Shown here: one piece after another, positions 51,840 to 60,400 of the stretch
Position numbering within the stretch: position 1 is the stretch's first letter
How the letters are laid out: each line of letters opens with the position of its first letter
Origin: an uncultured Myxococcales bacterium
GTDB taxonomy: Bacteria > Myxococcota_A > Polyangia > Polyangiales > Polyangiaceae
DNA length: 64,000 nt
Assembly: GCA_937872925.1 (NCBI GenBank)
Contig: CALMUT010000371.1
Coordinates: 1-64,000, forward strand
Direction of reading: 5' to 3'
Position numbers and translations under genes: made by a program
The notes under the pieces: generated by a model
What the model saw: only the letters and a program-made list of their open reading frames with translations
What the model was told of the DNA's origin: nothing
The model's database searches: none

Positions 51840-53311
51840 CACGTGCACTCCGACAGCTCCTGAATCGTTGCCGGCGCAAGGCGTCGCCGGCGCAGCTGCG
51901 CACGCGTCGTCGGCGCCGTCGCAGTCGCGAGCGCGGAGTGGCGCTGATCATGGTGTTGGGCGCGCTGACGATTCTGGCGGTGATGCTCGCGGAGTTCCAG
52001 GACGAAACTAGCGCAGAGCTGGGGAGCGCGTTGTCCCATCGCGACGCCGTGCAGGCGGAATACGCGGGGCGCAGCGCGGTGAATCTCTCCCGGCTCCTGA
52101 TCGCCAGCGAGCCGACCATTCGCAAAGCGCTGGCGCCGCTGTTCTTGCTGATGAAGCAGGGGCCGCCGCAGATCCCGGTATGGGAATTCGCAGATCGCGT
52201 GCTCGGCGCGTTCAACAACGCGGAAGGCGGCGAGGCCTTCAAGTCCCTGGCGGGCGTGGACATCCAAGAAGGCGAGAATCTGGGTTTCGACGGTGCGGGC
52301 TTCGAGGTGCGCATCATCGACGAAGACTCGAAGATCAACCTCAATGTGGCCGCGCGGGGCGACGCCTTTAGCCAGGCGCGTTTGGCCCAACAGCTGATCG
52401 GTCTTTTGACCGGGCCGCAGTACGACCCGCTTTTTGAACATCGGGACAGCGACGGCCAGTTCTCGGACCGCCAGACGATTTGTTCTGCCATCGTGGATTG
52501 GGCCGATCCGGACCAAGACGGCTATCCCTGCGATCCCCACTCCGGCACGGCGCAGCAGGCTGGCGCCGAGGACTCGTTCTATCAACTGCTCAAGAAGCCC
52601 TACCCTCGCAAGAACGCCGCCTTTGACAGCTTGGAAGAGCTGCATATGGTGCGGGGCATTGGCGACGACTTCTGGAGCACCTTCATTGATCCGGATCCCG
52701 ACAAGCCAGAGAAGCGAGTGGTGACGGTCTGGGGCCAAGGCAAGATCAACGTGAACACCGCCAATGGCCAGACCATCTTGGCGGTGGTGTGTGGCGCTGC
52801 CACGCCAGGCACGCCGGTGTGTGCCGACCCTGCCGAGGCCGCGAAGTTCCTGACGGCCATGACCATGGTGAAAGGCTTCACGGCCGGCGCGCCCCTATTT
52901 GGCTCCACGAAGGCGTTTTTGAACGCTCTCAAGGGTCGCGGCATGTTTGGCAAAGTGCTCGAAGCGCTTGCGATGAAACCGGTCACCCTGCTGAGCGAGT
53001 CCGAGTTGGCCAAAGCCATCACCACAGAGAGCAAGGTTTTCAGCATTTACGCCACGGGTGTGGTCAAGATCGGCAAGCGTGAAACCCGGGTGCGGGTGCA
53101 CAGCGTGGTGGACTTCCGCGGCGCTCCGGTGGTGACGCAGAACTCCGCCCTTGGGCTGCTCGCCGGGCTGGCTCCGGGCGCGCAGCCACCTGCGGGACAA
53201 GACCCGGCAGCGGACGAAACCAAGCTGCCCGAGGGTGCGACGGAATCCGCGATTCCATCGGCGTTTCAACCCGGCCCAGGTGGCACGGTCATCTATCATC
53301 GTATCGACTAA
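51836..53311 (+). CDS. gspK: Minor pseudopilin GspK
   Basis: GspK caps the pseudopilus tip. The 491-residue protein has a basic prepeptide and RERG|VALIMVLGALTILAVM; like most GspK proteins it lacks Glu5. The long globular part has the expected two-domain layout with an acidic DWADPDQDGYPCDP loop (calcium-type) and the INVNTANGQTIL segment. It is longer than typical GspK (about 330), due partly to a C-terminal extension. A GATESA stretch lies near the C-terminus. ATG 51836 overlaps the GspJ stop. Confidence 0.9.
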   Translation: MTRALRQLLNRCRRKASPAQLRTRRRRRRSRERGVALIMVLGALTILAVMLAEFQDETSAELGSALSHRDAVQAEYAGRSAVNLSRLLIASEPTIRKALAPLFLLMKQGPPQIPVWEFADRVLGAFNNAEGGEAFKSLAGVDIQEGENLGFDGAGFEVRIIDEDSKINLNVAARGDAFSQARLAQQLIGLLTGPQYDPLFEHRDSDGQFSDRQTICSAIVDWADPDQDGYPCDPHSGTAQQAGAEDSFYQLLKKPYPRKNAAFDSLEELHMVRGIGDDFWSTFIDPDPDKPEKRVVTVWGQGKINVNTANGQTILAVVCGAATPGTPVCADPAEAAKFLTAMTMVKGFTAGAPLFGSTKAFLNALKGRGMFGKVLEALAMKPVTLLSESELAKAITTESKVFSIYATGVVKIGKRETRVRVHSVVDFRGAPVVTQNSALGLLAGLAPGAQPPAGQDPAADETKLPEGATESAIPSAFQPGPGGTVIYHRID

Positions 53312-53340
53312 GCTGGGCGAAAGGCTGCTACAGGACAGGC

Positions 53341-54840
53341 ATGGCACGTTGGGTAGGCATAGACATTCGGGCATCGCACGTACGCGCGGTGTTGCTGCGC
53401 ACGAGCTATCGCAAGGTGGCGATCGAGCAGATGCTGGAAGTGAGCCTCGCCGAAGTTGCAGATCTCGACGCGGCGTTGCGCGCGGTGGCGTTGCCCCTCA
53501 TGCAGCAGGGTGAGCCCTTCGCCATTGCGGTGGAAGGAGAGCAGGCGTTTATCCACCGCTTGACGCTGCCTTCCACGGCGCTCAAGCAGCTGGCGGAGGT
53601 ATTGCCTTTCGAGATTGAGGCGAATGTGCCCGTGGCGTTGGATGACCTGGTCCACGACCATCGCCTGCTGCGCCGGGACCCGAAGGCCGAGCACGTCGTG
53701 GTCATGACCGCCGCCGCGCGCAAGGCGCAAGTGCGTGCACGCATCGATCACATCAAGGTGATTTTGGGTGCTGAGCCTGAACGCGTCGGCGTGGGCACGT
53801 TGCCCCTGGCCAATCTCGCGTCGCTGTGTCCGCAGCTGGCCGTGGCGGGCCCCGTAGCCGTCGTGGACCTGGGCGGGACCCGCACCGAAGTCGTCTTGCT
53901 GAGCCATGGGGAGCCCGTTTTTGCCCGCACCCTCAGCCGCGGCGTGGCGGGATTGCCCGAAAGCGCGTCTGCACTCGCTGCAGAACTGCGACAGACCTTC
54001 GTGGCTTGGCTAGCGCACGAGGGAGATCCCGTCGAAAGCATCTTCTTGGTCGGGGCGGGGGCGCACGCGCCGGGGGCCGAGAGCTATTTGGCGCACGAGC
54101 TTGGCATCGCGGTGCAGCAGCTGCCGCCCCTGGCCTTCGAACAGATCACCGACGACCAAAGCCAGAGCGTGCCGCGTTTCGCCAAGGCGATCGCCCTGGC
54201 GCTGGGCTTGGCCGGCCGCGGCCACGATTTGGACTTGCGTCAGGGGGGCTTGTCTTTCCAGCGCGGCTTTGGGTTTCTCAAAGAAAAGGTTCCGCTGCTG
54301 ACCGGCTTGGGGGCGGCAGTTTTGATCAGCTTTGCCTTCGCTACCTGGGCTGAGATGCGCGCGCTTTCAAGAGACGAAGAGACACTGACGAAGGCGCTGA
54401 GCGCGCTTTCCAAGGAAGTCTTGGGGCAGCCCGCAGAGACCGCCGAAGAAGCGCAGACGCTTCTGGAACGGGCCAAAGGCCTCGAAGAAACCGACCCGAT
54501 GCCCCATATGGACGCCTACGACACTATCGTCGAGCTCTCCACGGCCATTCCCATGAGCATCACCCACGACATCGAAGATTTCGACATGCAGCGTGGGCAT
54601 TTGAAGCTCAGTGGGGTGGTGGGGTCCACCCAAGACGCCCAGCAGATCGCGACGGCTTTGAAGGAAGTGAAGTGCTTCGAAGACGTGAAGATTTCGAAGA
54701 TCACGCAGGTCGTCAACAGCGACCGCCAAAAGTATGTGCTGGAGCTCGACGTGCGCTGCCCCGAAGACGCGCCGAAAAAGAAGAAGAAGAAGGCGGACGG
54801 TACCGGCGATAGTCCGGAGACCGAGGAGTCGAGCCAATGA
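53341..54840 (+). CDS. gspL: Type II secretion protein GspL
   Basis: GspL connects GspE to the platform. The 499-residue protein has a cytoplasmic actin-like (PilM/ASKHA) domain (about 1-315, with VAVVDLGGTRTEVVLLS), one transmembrane helix (about 318-336, LLTGLGAAVLISFAFATWA), and a periplasmic ferredoxin-like domain. A basic PKKKKKK and acidic tail ends the protein. It follows gspK by 29 bases (the only real gap among the gsp genes) and overlaps gspM by four bases. Confidence 0.9.
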   Translation: MARWVGIDIRASHVRAVLLRTSYRKVAIEQMLEVSLAEVADLDAALRAVALPLMQQGEPFAIAVEGEQAFIHRLTLPSTALKQLAEVLPFEIEANVPVALDDLVHDHRLLRRDPKAEHVVVMTAAARKAQVRARIDHIKVILGAEPERVGVGTLPLANLASLCPQLAVAGPVAVVDLGGTRTEVVLLSHGEPVFARTLSRGVAGLPESASALAAELRQTFVAWLAHEGDPVESIFLVGAGAHAPGAESYLAHELGIAVQQLPPLAFEQITDDQSQSVPRFAKAIALALGLAGRGHDLDLRQGGLSFQRGFGFLKEKVPLLTGLGAAVLISFAFATWAEMRALSRDEETLTKALSALSKEVLGQPAETAEEAQTLLERAKGLEETDPMPHMDAYDTIVELSTAIPMSITHDIEDFDMQRGHLKLSGVVGSTQDAQQIATALKEVKCFEDVKISKITQVVNSDRQKYVLELDVRCPEDAPKKKKKKADGTGDSPETEESSQ

Positions 54841-55430
54841 GCCTCGCGGAGCGCATCGACCGACTCGAACCCCGGGAGCGCCGCTTGCTGGGGATCCTGG
54901 GCGTGGTGGTGGTGGTGCTCGGGGTCGTGCTGGTCCCAGTCAGCGTCACCGCCTACCTTGCGAGCCAGCGCTCGGACGTACGGGAGCTGAAGGCCGCCAT
55001 CGACGACATCCAGGCCGGCCGCGCCCAAGTCGAACGGCGTGCCCTAGAGAAGAAGCAGGTGCTCGAGCGTTACCAGAAGCAGGCGCCGGCCATGGCCAGC
55101 CTGCTGGAAAAACACGCCAACGAAGCCAAGCTGGAGATCCCGGAGAGCCAGGATCGCGCCATGGTGCCCCACGGCAAGAACTACGAAGAGCGCTCCACGA
55201 AGATTGTCTTCCGCAAGGTGGGCATGCTCAACCTGGTGAAGTTCATGGAAAGCGTCGAGCAGAGCGGCCATCCCGTCAGCATCTCGCGCTTGAACATCCG
55301 CAAGCGGGGCACTGAGCAAGATAGCTTCGACGTGGAGATGGTGGTCAGCGCTTTTGACCGCAAGGAAGAGCCGAAAAAGAAGAAGGCCCGCAGCGGCGAC
55401 GCCACCGAGTCTGCGGAGGGTTCCGAATGA
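54837..55430 (+). CDS. gspM: Type II secretion protein GspM
   Basis: GspM pairs with GspL in the inner-membrane platform. The 197-residue protein has one transmembrane helix (about 18-42, LLGILGVVVVVLGVVLVPVS), a coiled coil (about 45-95), and a small ferredoxin-like periplasmic domain. The C-terminus has a KKKK run followed by DATESAEGSE. ATG 54837 overlaps the GspL stop; it overlaps gspN by four bases. Confidence 0.88.
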   Translation: MSLAERIDRLEPRERRLLGILGVVVVVLGVVLVPVSVTAYLASQRSDVRELKAAIDDIQAGRAQVERRALEKKQVLERYQKQAPAMASLLEKHANEAKLEIPESQDRAMVPHGKNYEERSTKIVFRKVGMLNLVKFMESVEQSGHPVSISRLNIRKRGTEQDSFDVEMVVSAFDRKEEPKKKKARSGDATESAEGSE

Positions 55431-56473
55431 ACCCGCGGCTCAAGAAGATCCTGATCGGCGCGTCCTATCCGCTGTTCTATCTGACCGTATTCGTCCTGTT
55501 TTGCGTCGCGACCTTTCCCTACGAGCGGCTCAAGGACCGCGTGGAGGCGGAGTTCAACGCGCGGCAGCCTGCGGGCACCGGGACGCGCCTGGCCATTGAG
55601 GACATGTCCGGCTATTTCATCAGCGGCATCGAGGCGGACAACGTCACCATGACGACGCCGCAGCCCGCGGATGAAGACGGCAAGGCCGTGGAGCCCAAGG
55701 TCGTCACCATCGAACACGTGCACGCCCGGGTATCTTTGCTGCGTTTGATTGCAGGAACGACTCACGTCAACTTCGGCGCGGACGCGTTCAGCGGCACCAT
55801 TTCCGGGCATACTTCGGATGCCGGTGGGGATCGCGTGATTGAGCTCGAGCTCGAAGGAGTGGACGTCGGTAGCTTGCCGACCGTCGCCCAGGCCGTTGGC
55901 CTGCCCATGACCGGTGCGCTTACGGGCAGCGTGCAGCTGCGCTTGCCGGAGAGCAAACTGTCCAAAGCCGAAGGCAAGATCGAGCTAACAGTGAACGACC
56001 TGTCCGTCGGCGACGGCAAGGCCAAGATCCGCAACACCATCGCGCTGCCGAAGCTGTCCGCCGGGGATTTGGAGCTCGTTGCAGAAGCATTGGATGGCCG
56101 GTTGAAGGTGGAAAAGCTCAATACCAAGGGCAAAGATCTGGAGCTCATCGCCGACGGCAACGTGCGATTGCGTGACCCTTTCGAGCAAAGCCTGGTCGAG
56201 ATGTCGATGCGCTTTTCTTTCACCGACGCCTACAAGAACAAGAACGACATCACCCGCGGACTCTTCGGCGCCCCGGGCTCGAGCATGCCCGGGCTCTTCG
56301 ACCTGGATCCAAAGAACAAGAACGCAAAGCGTCCGGACGGATTCTACGCCTGGCGCATCACGGGTCCGTTTTCGCGCATCGACGCTGATCCCGTCTCCGC
56401 CGGTGGCGGCGCCCGACCCGGCAACCTAGGCCTCAGCCCCGCCGCCCGGGGCGCCCGCGGCTTCTCTCCCTGA
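55427..56473 (+). CDS. gspN: Type II secretion protein GspN (delta/Leptospira-type)
   Basis: The 348-residue protein has an N-terminal signal anchor (about 9-30), followed by a long beta-rich periplasmic domain resembling the lipid-handling AsmA-like or GspN fold (HARVSLLRLIAGTTHVNFGAD, ALTGSVQLRLPES, LELVAEALDGRLKVEKL). It is the last gsp gene and ends in a disordered Gly/Ala/Arg-rich tail. In known systems GspN is dispensable or has a poorly known role. ATG 55427 overlaps the GspM stop. Confidence 0.85.
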   Translation: MNPRLKKILIGASYPLFYLTVFVLFCVATFPYERLKDRVEAEFNARQPAGTGTRLAIEDMSGYFISGIEADNVTMTTPQPADEDGKAVEPKVVTIEHVHARVSLLRLIAGTTHVNFGADAFSGTISGHTSDAGGDRVIELELEGVDVGSLPTVAQAVGLPMTGALTGSVQLRLPESKLSKAEGKIELTVNDLSVGDGKAKIRNTIALPKLSAGDLELVAEALDGRLKVEKLNTKGKDLELIADGNVRLRDPFEQSLVEMSMRFSFTDAYKNKNDITRGLFGAPGSSMPGLFDLDPKNKNAKRPDGFYAWRITGPFSRIDADPVSAGGGARPGNLGLSPAARGARGFSP

Positions 56474-56594
56474 CGCGGCGAAGGCCACCTCGCCAGCGAA
56501 GTGAGCCGCGCCCAGTAGTTGCACGCGCCGGCGGCGCGCCGCACAATCTCGCGGTGGCAATGCGAGTCGTGGCGCACACGCCGAGGAACACGGC

Positions 56595-57215
56595 GTGATG
56601 CCGAGGCGCCGGTTACGCGGTGCGGTCGAGCCGATTGTACTTGGCAGCATCGCGCTGCTCGCGACTGCCGCGGGCTGCGGCGGCAATGTCGACGACGACA
56701 ATGCTGCGGGTGGCTCGAGCGGCGGCAAAGGCGGTGTCGCTGCGGGTGGCTCGAGCGGCGGAAAGGGCGGCACATCCGGCACCGCCGGCGGCGCGTCTCC
56801 GTGTGCTGGGAAGAAGTGCGGCCAGCCTTGTTTGCCGTGTACAAGCGGCACTTCGGGCTGCAAGGAGGGCCGTTGTAGCCAGTCGGGGGAGTGCACGAAC
56901 GCGCTCGTGCTTTGCGTTGCATGCGAGGAAGCGTCGGACTGCCCTCCACCGCCGCCGGTCTGTAGCGAATGTCCGGATGGAATAACTTGGTGCGCGGGCG
57001 TCGAATGCGAATTCGGCGCTTGCGTGCCCTTCGCTCCGGATTGCGGTCCAAGTCCCGGTTACGATCCCTGCGCCGGAGGGCACTGCGGCTCTCCATGCCA
57101 GCTGTGCAACCCAATCTTGTCCAGCTGCATCGAGCCGCCGGGATCAAGACGCTGCTTCCCACTGCAGGGTAATGAACACGAGTGCAAGCTGGGCGTACCG
57201 GCGTGCCCACGCTGA
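56595..57215 (+). CDS. Cys-rich lipoprotein with Gly/Ser linker
   Basis: The 206-residue protein has a signal peptide ending ATAAGC (Cys28 lipidated), a Gly/Ser/Lys linker with two tandem 12-residue copies (GGSSGGKGG type, DNA period 36 bases at 56703-56774), and a Cys-rich mature part with regularly spaced C-x2-C pairs (CGQPCLPC, CVACEEASDC, CSECPDG, CGSPCQLC). This resembles EGF-like or metallothionein-like disulfide modules of Myxococcota surface proteins. GTG at 56595 with GAGG upstream is preferred over ATG 56598. Confidence 0.65.
   Translation: MMPRRRLRGAVEPIVLGSIALLATAAGCGGNVDDDNAAGGSSGGKGGVAAGGSSGGKGGTSGTAGGASPCAGKKCGQPCLPCTSGTSGCKEGRCSQSGECTNALVLCVACEEASDCPPPPPVCSECPDGITWCAGVECEFGACVPFAPDCGPSPGYDPCAGGHCGSPCQLCNPILSSCIEPPGSRRCFPLQGNEHECKLGVPACPR
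56703..56774. repeat. Tandem 36-bp repeat within the Cys-rich lipoprotein gene
   Basis: Two copies of a 36-base unit encode the 12-residue sequence AAGGSSGGKGGV/T. They make the flexible linker after the lipid anchor and differ by a few synonymous or third-base changes. Confidence 0.8.
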
Positions 57216-57391
57216 TCGACATCGGTTCGTCACCGCCCTCGGTCGCATCGCGCGCGAATCACCGAAGTATCCCGCCGACCCAAGTCCCGCCCGGCCTCGC
57301 GCAGCGCTGGCTGCAACGAGAAATGGAGTTGTAGACTCTGTGCTGGCGCGGGCGCAGCCAGTGCGAGCAAGGCTTTGGGGGGGACCGCGGA

Positions 57392-57406
57392 GGCGCCGCA
57401 GGCGCC
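57392..57406. terminator. GC-rich inverted repeat after the convergent genes
   Basis: GGCGCC-GCA-GGCGCC lies between the convergent Cys-rich lipoprotein and TPR-kinase genes. It could stop transcription as a GC hairpin, but there is no T-run, so the call is weak. The rest of the gap (57216-57425) shows nothing else. Confidence 0.25.
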
Positions 57407-57425
57407 GACGCGAGGGGGGGCACCC

Positions 57426-60400
57426 CTAGCTGTCGACGGCGATCTTCAGCTTCTGGCGGAGCTGGAAGTACTGTTCGCTGACCGAGAAGAGCACCAACTC
57501 TTTGATGCGCTCTTGGCCGCCGACGACGCTGGAGGCTTCGTCGGAGGCCTTGATGATCTCCGCGGCCGTTTCCAAGTCGTGGGCCAGGAGGAAGCCAGCG
57601 CGATCCGCGGTGAGGTCCACGCCGGCCATCCAACGCTTCAGGTCCAGGGCTGCCCCGGACTGCAGCAGTTTGGAGACGATGCGTGCGAGTTGGTCTCGCG
57701 CCGCGCCCTGCAGGTTGGCGTTCAAGGCCGCCGAGGCTTCGTTGACCGGACCTTCGAGCTCTCCAGCGATGGGGAACTGCGGCGCGATCAGCTTGATGGC
57801 CGCAAAGAGCCAGGACTTGAGCCCGGTGCCGCTTGGCACAATTTGCCGCACGTACAGCCCGGGGCGGTAGTACGAGAGGTGCCGCCCCGCGATGAACGCG
57901 GCAGCTTGCGGCGGCACGTCGGCAGCCAGCGCCGCCATGCCCAGCACTAGGGCCGGGCGATAGGAATGCAAGAACGAGAGCCCACCCGGATCATTGGTAT
58001 TCTGGAAGGTGGGTGGCGGCTCCATGCCGAAGACCCCTGCGGAGTAGTACAGGGTCTGGCTCATGGGGTAGGGGTGCCGCGTCAGGTCGATGGCGTAGCG
58101 CGGGTCGAAGCCGAGCTGTTCGAAGGCTTGACCCCGTGCCGCCAGGATGGCGGGCTCGATCAGCGCGAAGACGCTGGTGAGGAGCGGATCGGCACCGGCG
58201 TGCATCAGCTGCGTGATCCACTCTTCGTCGGAGAGCGCTTCGGCTGCTGGCGCCGCAGACTCCGCGCGCATGCGCTTGAAAAAACGCTCTTCGTCGGGCT
58301 CGGCTAGGTTCAGCACATACAGCGCCTGGCACAAGTTCCAGGCCGCGTCTGCGCGCTTCACTTCGGTATAGAGGCGGCGCAGGAGCTTGTAGGATTCCGG
58401 TCGGTACGGGTTCTGACGCATCAACGCGTGTTGAGACGTCACGGCCTTCTCGAGATACTTCTCGGGATCCCGCGCATACATCTCGCCCAGGTGTTCCGCA
58501 CGCGCACGGTTTTCGGGCTCCAGGGTCTGCGCGGCTTCCAAGGCGTCAATTGCACGGTCCGGCCAGTTGAGGTGCTTCTCGTACAGTTCGGCGAGCTCCA
58601 AGAAAGTCTCCAGCATGACCTTCTTGTCCTTCTCTGCGGTGGCGTGTTCGAGTTTGCGCTGAAGTAGCTTCTCGACGCCGCGATGGTCGCCTTTGTCTTT
58701 GCGCAGCTCGATCGCTTCGGACAGTGCCTTGTCAGCCTTGGGGTCGAGCTCCAGCACACGGCCGTAGAACTCCAGGGCTCGGTCGACGTCGCCCATCTGA
58801 CGGGCACAGACAATGGCCGCGGTCTGCAGGTACTTCGCACGCTGCTTGGGCTCTTCGACGAAGTCTGCCAAGCGCAGCACAACGTCCACCAGCTTGCCCC
58901 AGTCCTTTTCCTCGCTGTACAGCTGCATCAGCTTGGTCAGAAGCCGGCGATCTTCCGGCTTCTCTTCCAAAGCAGCCACGTAGCTCTTGGTGGCACGGGT
59001 GCGGTCGTTTAGGTGCTCGGACGCAATGTCGCCAATATCGATCAAGAGGTCCGCACGCTGATCCCCATCGGCGATATCCAGGTGGCGGGTCTTGATCTTG
59101 ATGGCGCCTTCCCAGTCGCCTTTGCCGGCGCATACACCGGCGAGCGCCTCTAGGGGCAGCGCTGCGGACGGATCCAAATCGGCGGCTTCTTCCAGGGCCT
59201 TTTGCGCTTCGTCCCAGCGCTCGCAGCGGCGCAGGGCTTCGCCATAGCGAGCTAAGGACAGCGCCTTGTCTTTGGCTTTCAGCTGCTTTCCGAAGCGCTC
59301 TAGGTAGTCTTTGTAGAGGTCAACGGCGCGTGCAGGGGCGCCGTTCTCGAAGGTGACCTGAGCGACGCGGCCGAAGGCTTCCATGTCCTCGGGTGCGATG
59401 CGCAGCAGGGTGTCCATCGGCGCAAGTGCGTCCTCGGTGGACCCGCTCTGGGTCAACGAGTCCACATAGCGAACCAGCACGCGTACTGCGTCTTTCTTTT
59501 CGAGGCTCTCTGCGCGTCCTGCCAGCGCGCCAAAGTGCTTTGCGGCTTCGAGCAGTCGGCCGCTTTCGAATGCCAAGTCGCCGAGCAACATGAGCCCGTG
59601 GATGTTGGTGGGGTCGAAAGAGATCGCGCGCTTAGCGGCTTCCTCGGACCGCTTCGGGTCCTTGAGCTTGTCCCGCAGTAGCATCGCCAGCTCGCCGGCT
59701 AGCTTGGACTTGGCGCGATCGCCGTCAGTGCGTTCAAGCTCGCGCTCCAACAACTTGATGGCGGCGTTCACGTCTCCCCGAGCGAGATACGCTCCGCGCA
59801 AGGCGGCGGAGGTGCCAGCGTCACCGGGGTTGGCATCCAGCGCCAGCTTGTAGCGCTCGATAGCGCGATCCCGATCGCCGCGGCCTTCGAGTAGTCTGGC
59901 TGCGCGCAAGTACTGTTCAGCCTTGGCCTCCGGCGTACCGGCCTTCTCGGCCAGGGCGTCGATCGCCGATAGCGCCGCGTCCGCGTCGCCCGCGGTCTCC
60001 CGTAGCCGAGCCAACGCTTCCAGGGCCCCGGCGTGTTCGGGATCGAGCTCCAGGGCTTTTTCGTAGGCCACGGTGGCGCGGTCGGTGGCACCGACCTGCT
60101 CCATCAGCACGCGGCCCAGGGCCAGCGTGAGCTCTAGCTGGTGTGCGGGTTCGGCGACCAACTTGATGTGACGCTCGTACAGACCCGCCACGTCTTCCCA
60201 GCGATCGAGGGCGCGGTAGTGCCGCACCAGGGCAGAGAGTGCGCCTTCATGCGCGGAATCGATCTCCAGAATCGCTTCCCAGGCGGCCGCTGCCTTTTCG
60301 TGATCGAGGAACTCTTCGTCCTGGATCCCTGCAATGCGCTCCCAGAGCGTGATCTTTTGCCGTGGCGTCGCGGCCAGCTGGATCTGCTTTTCCAAGTTGG

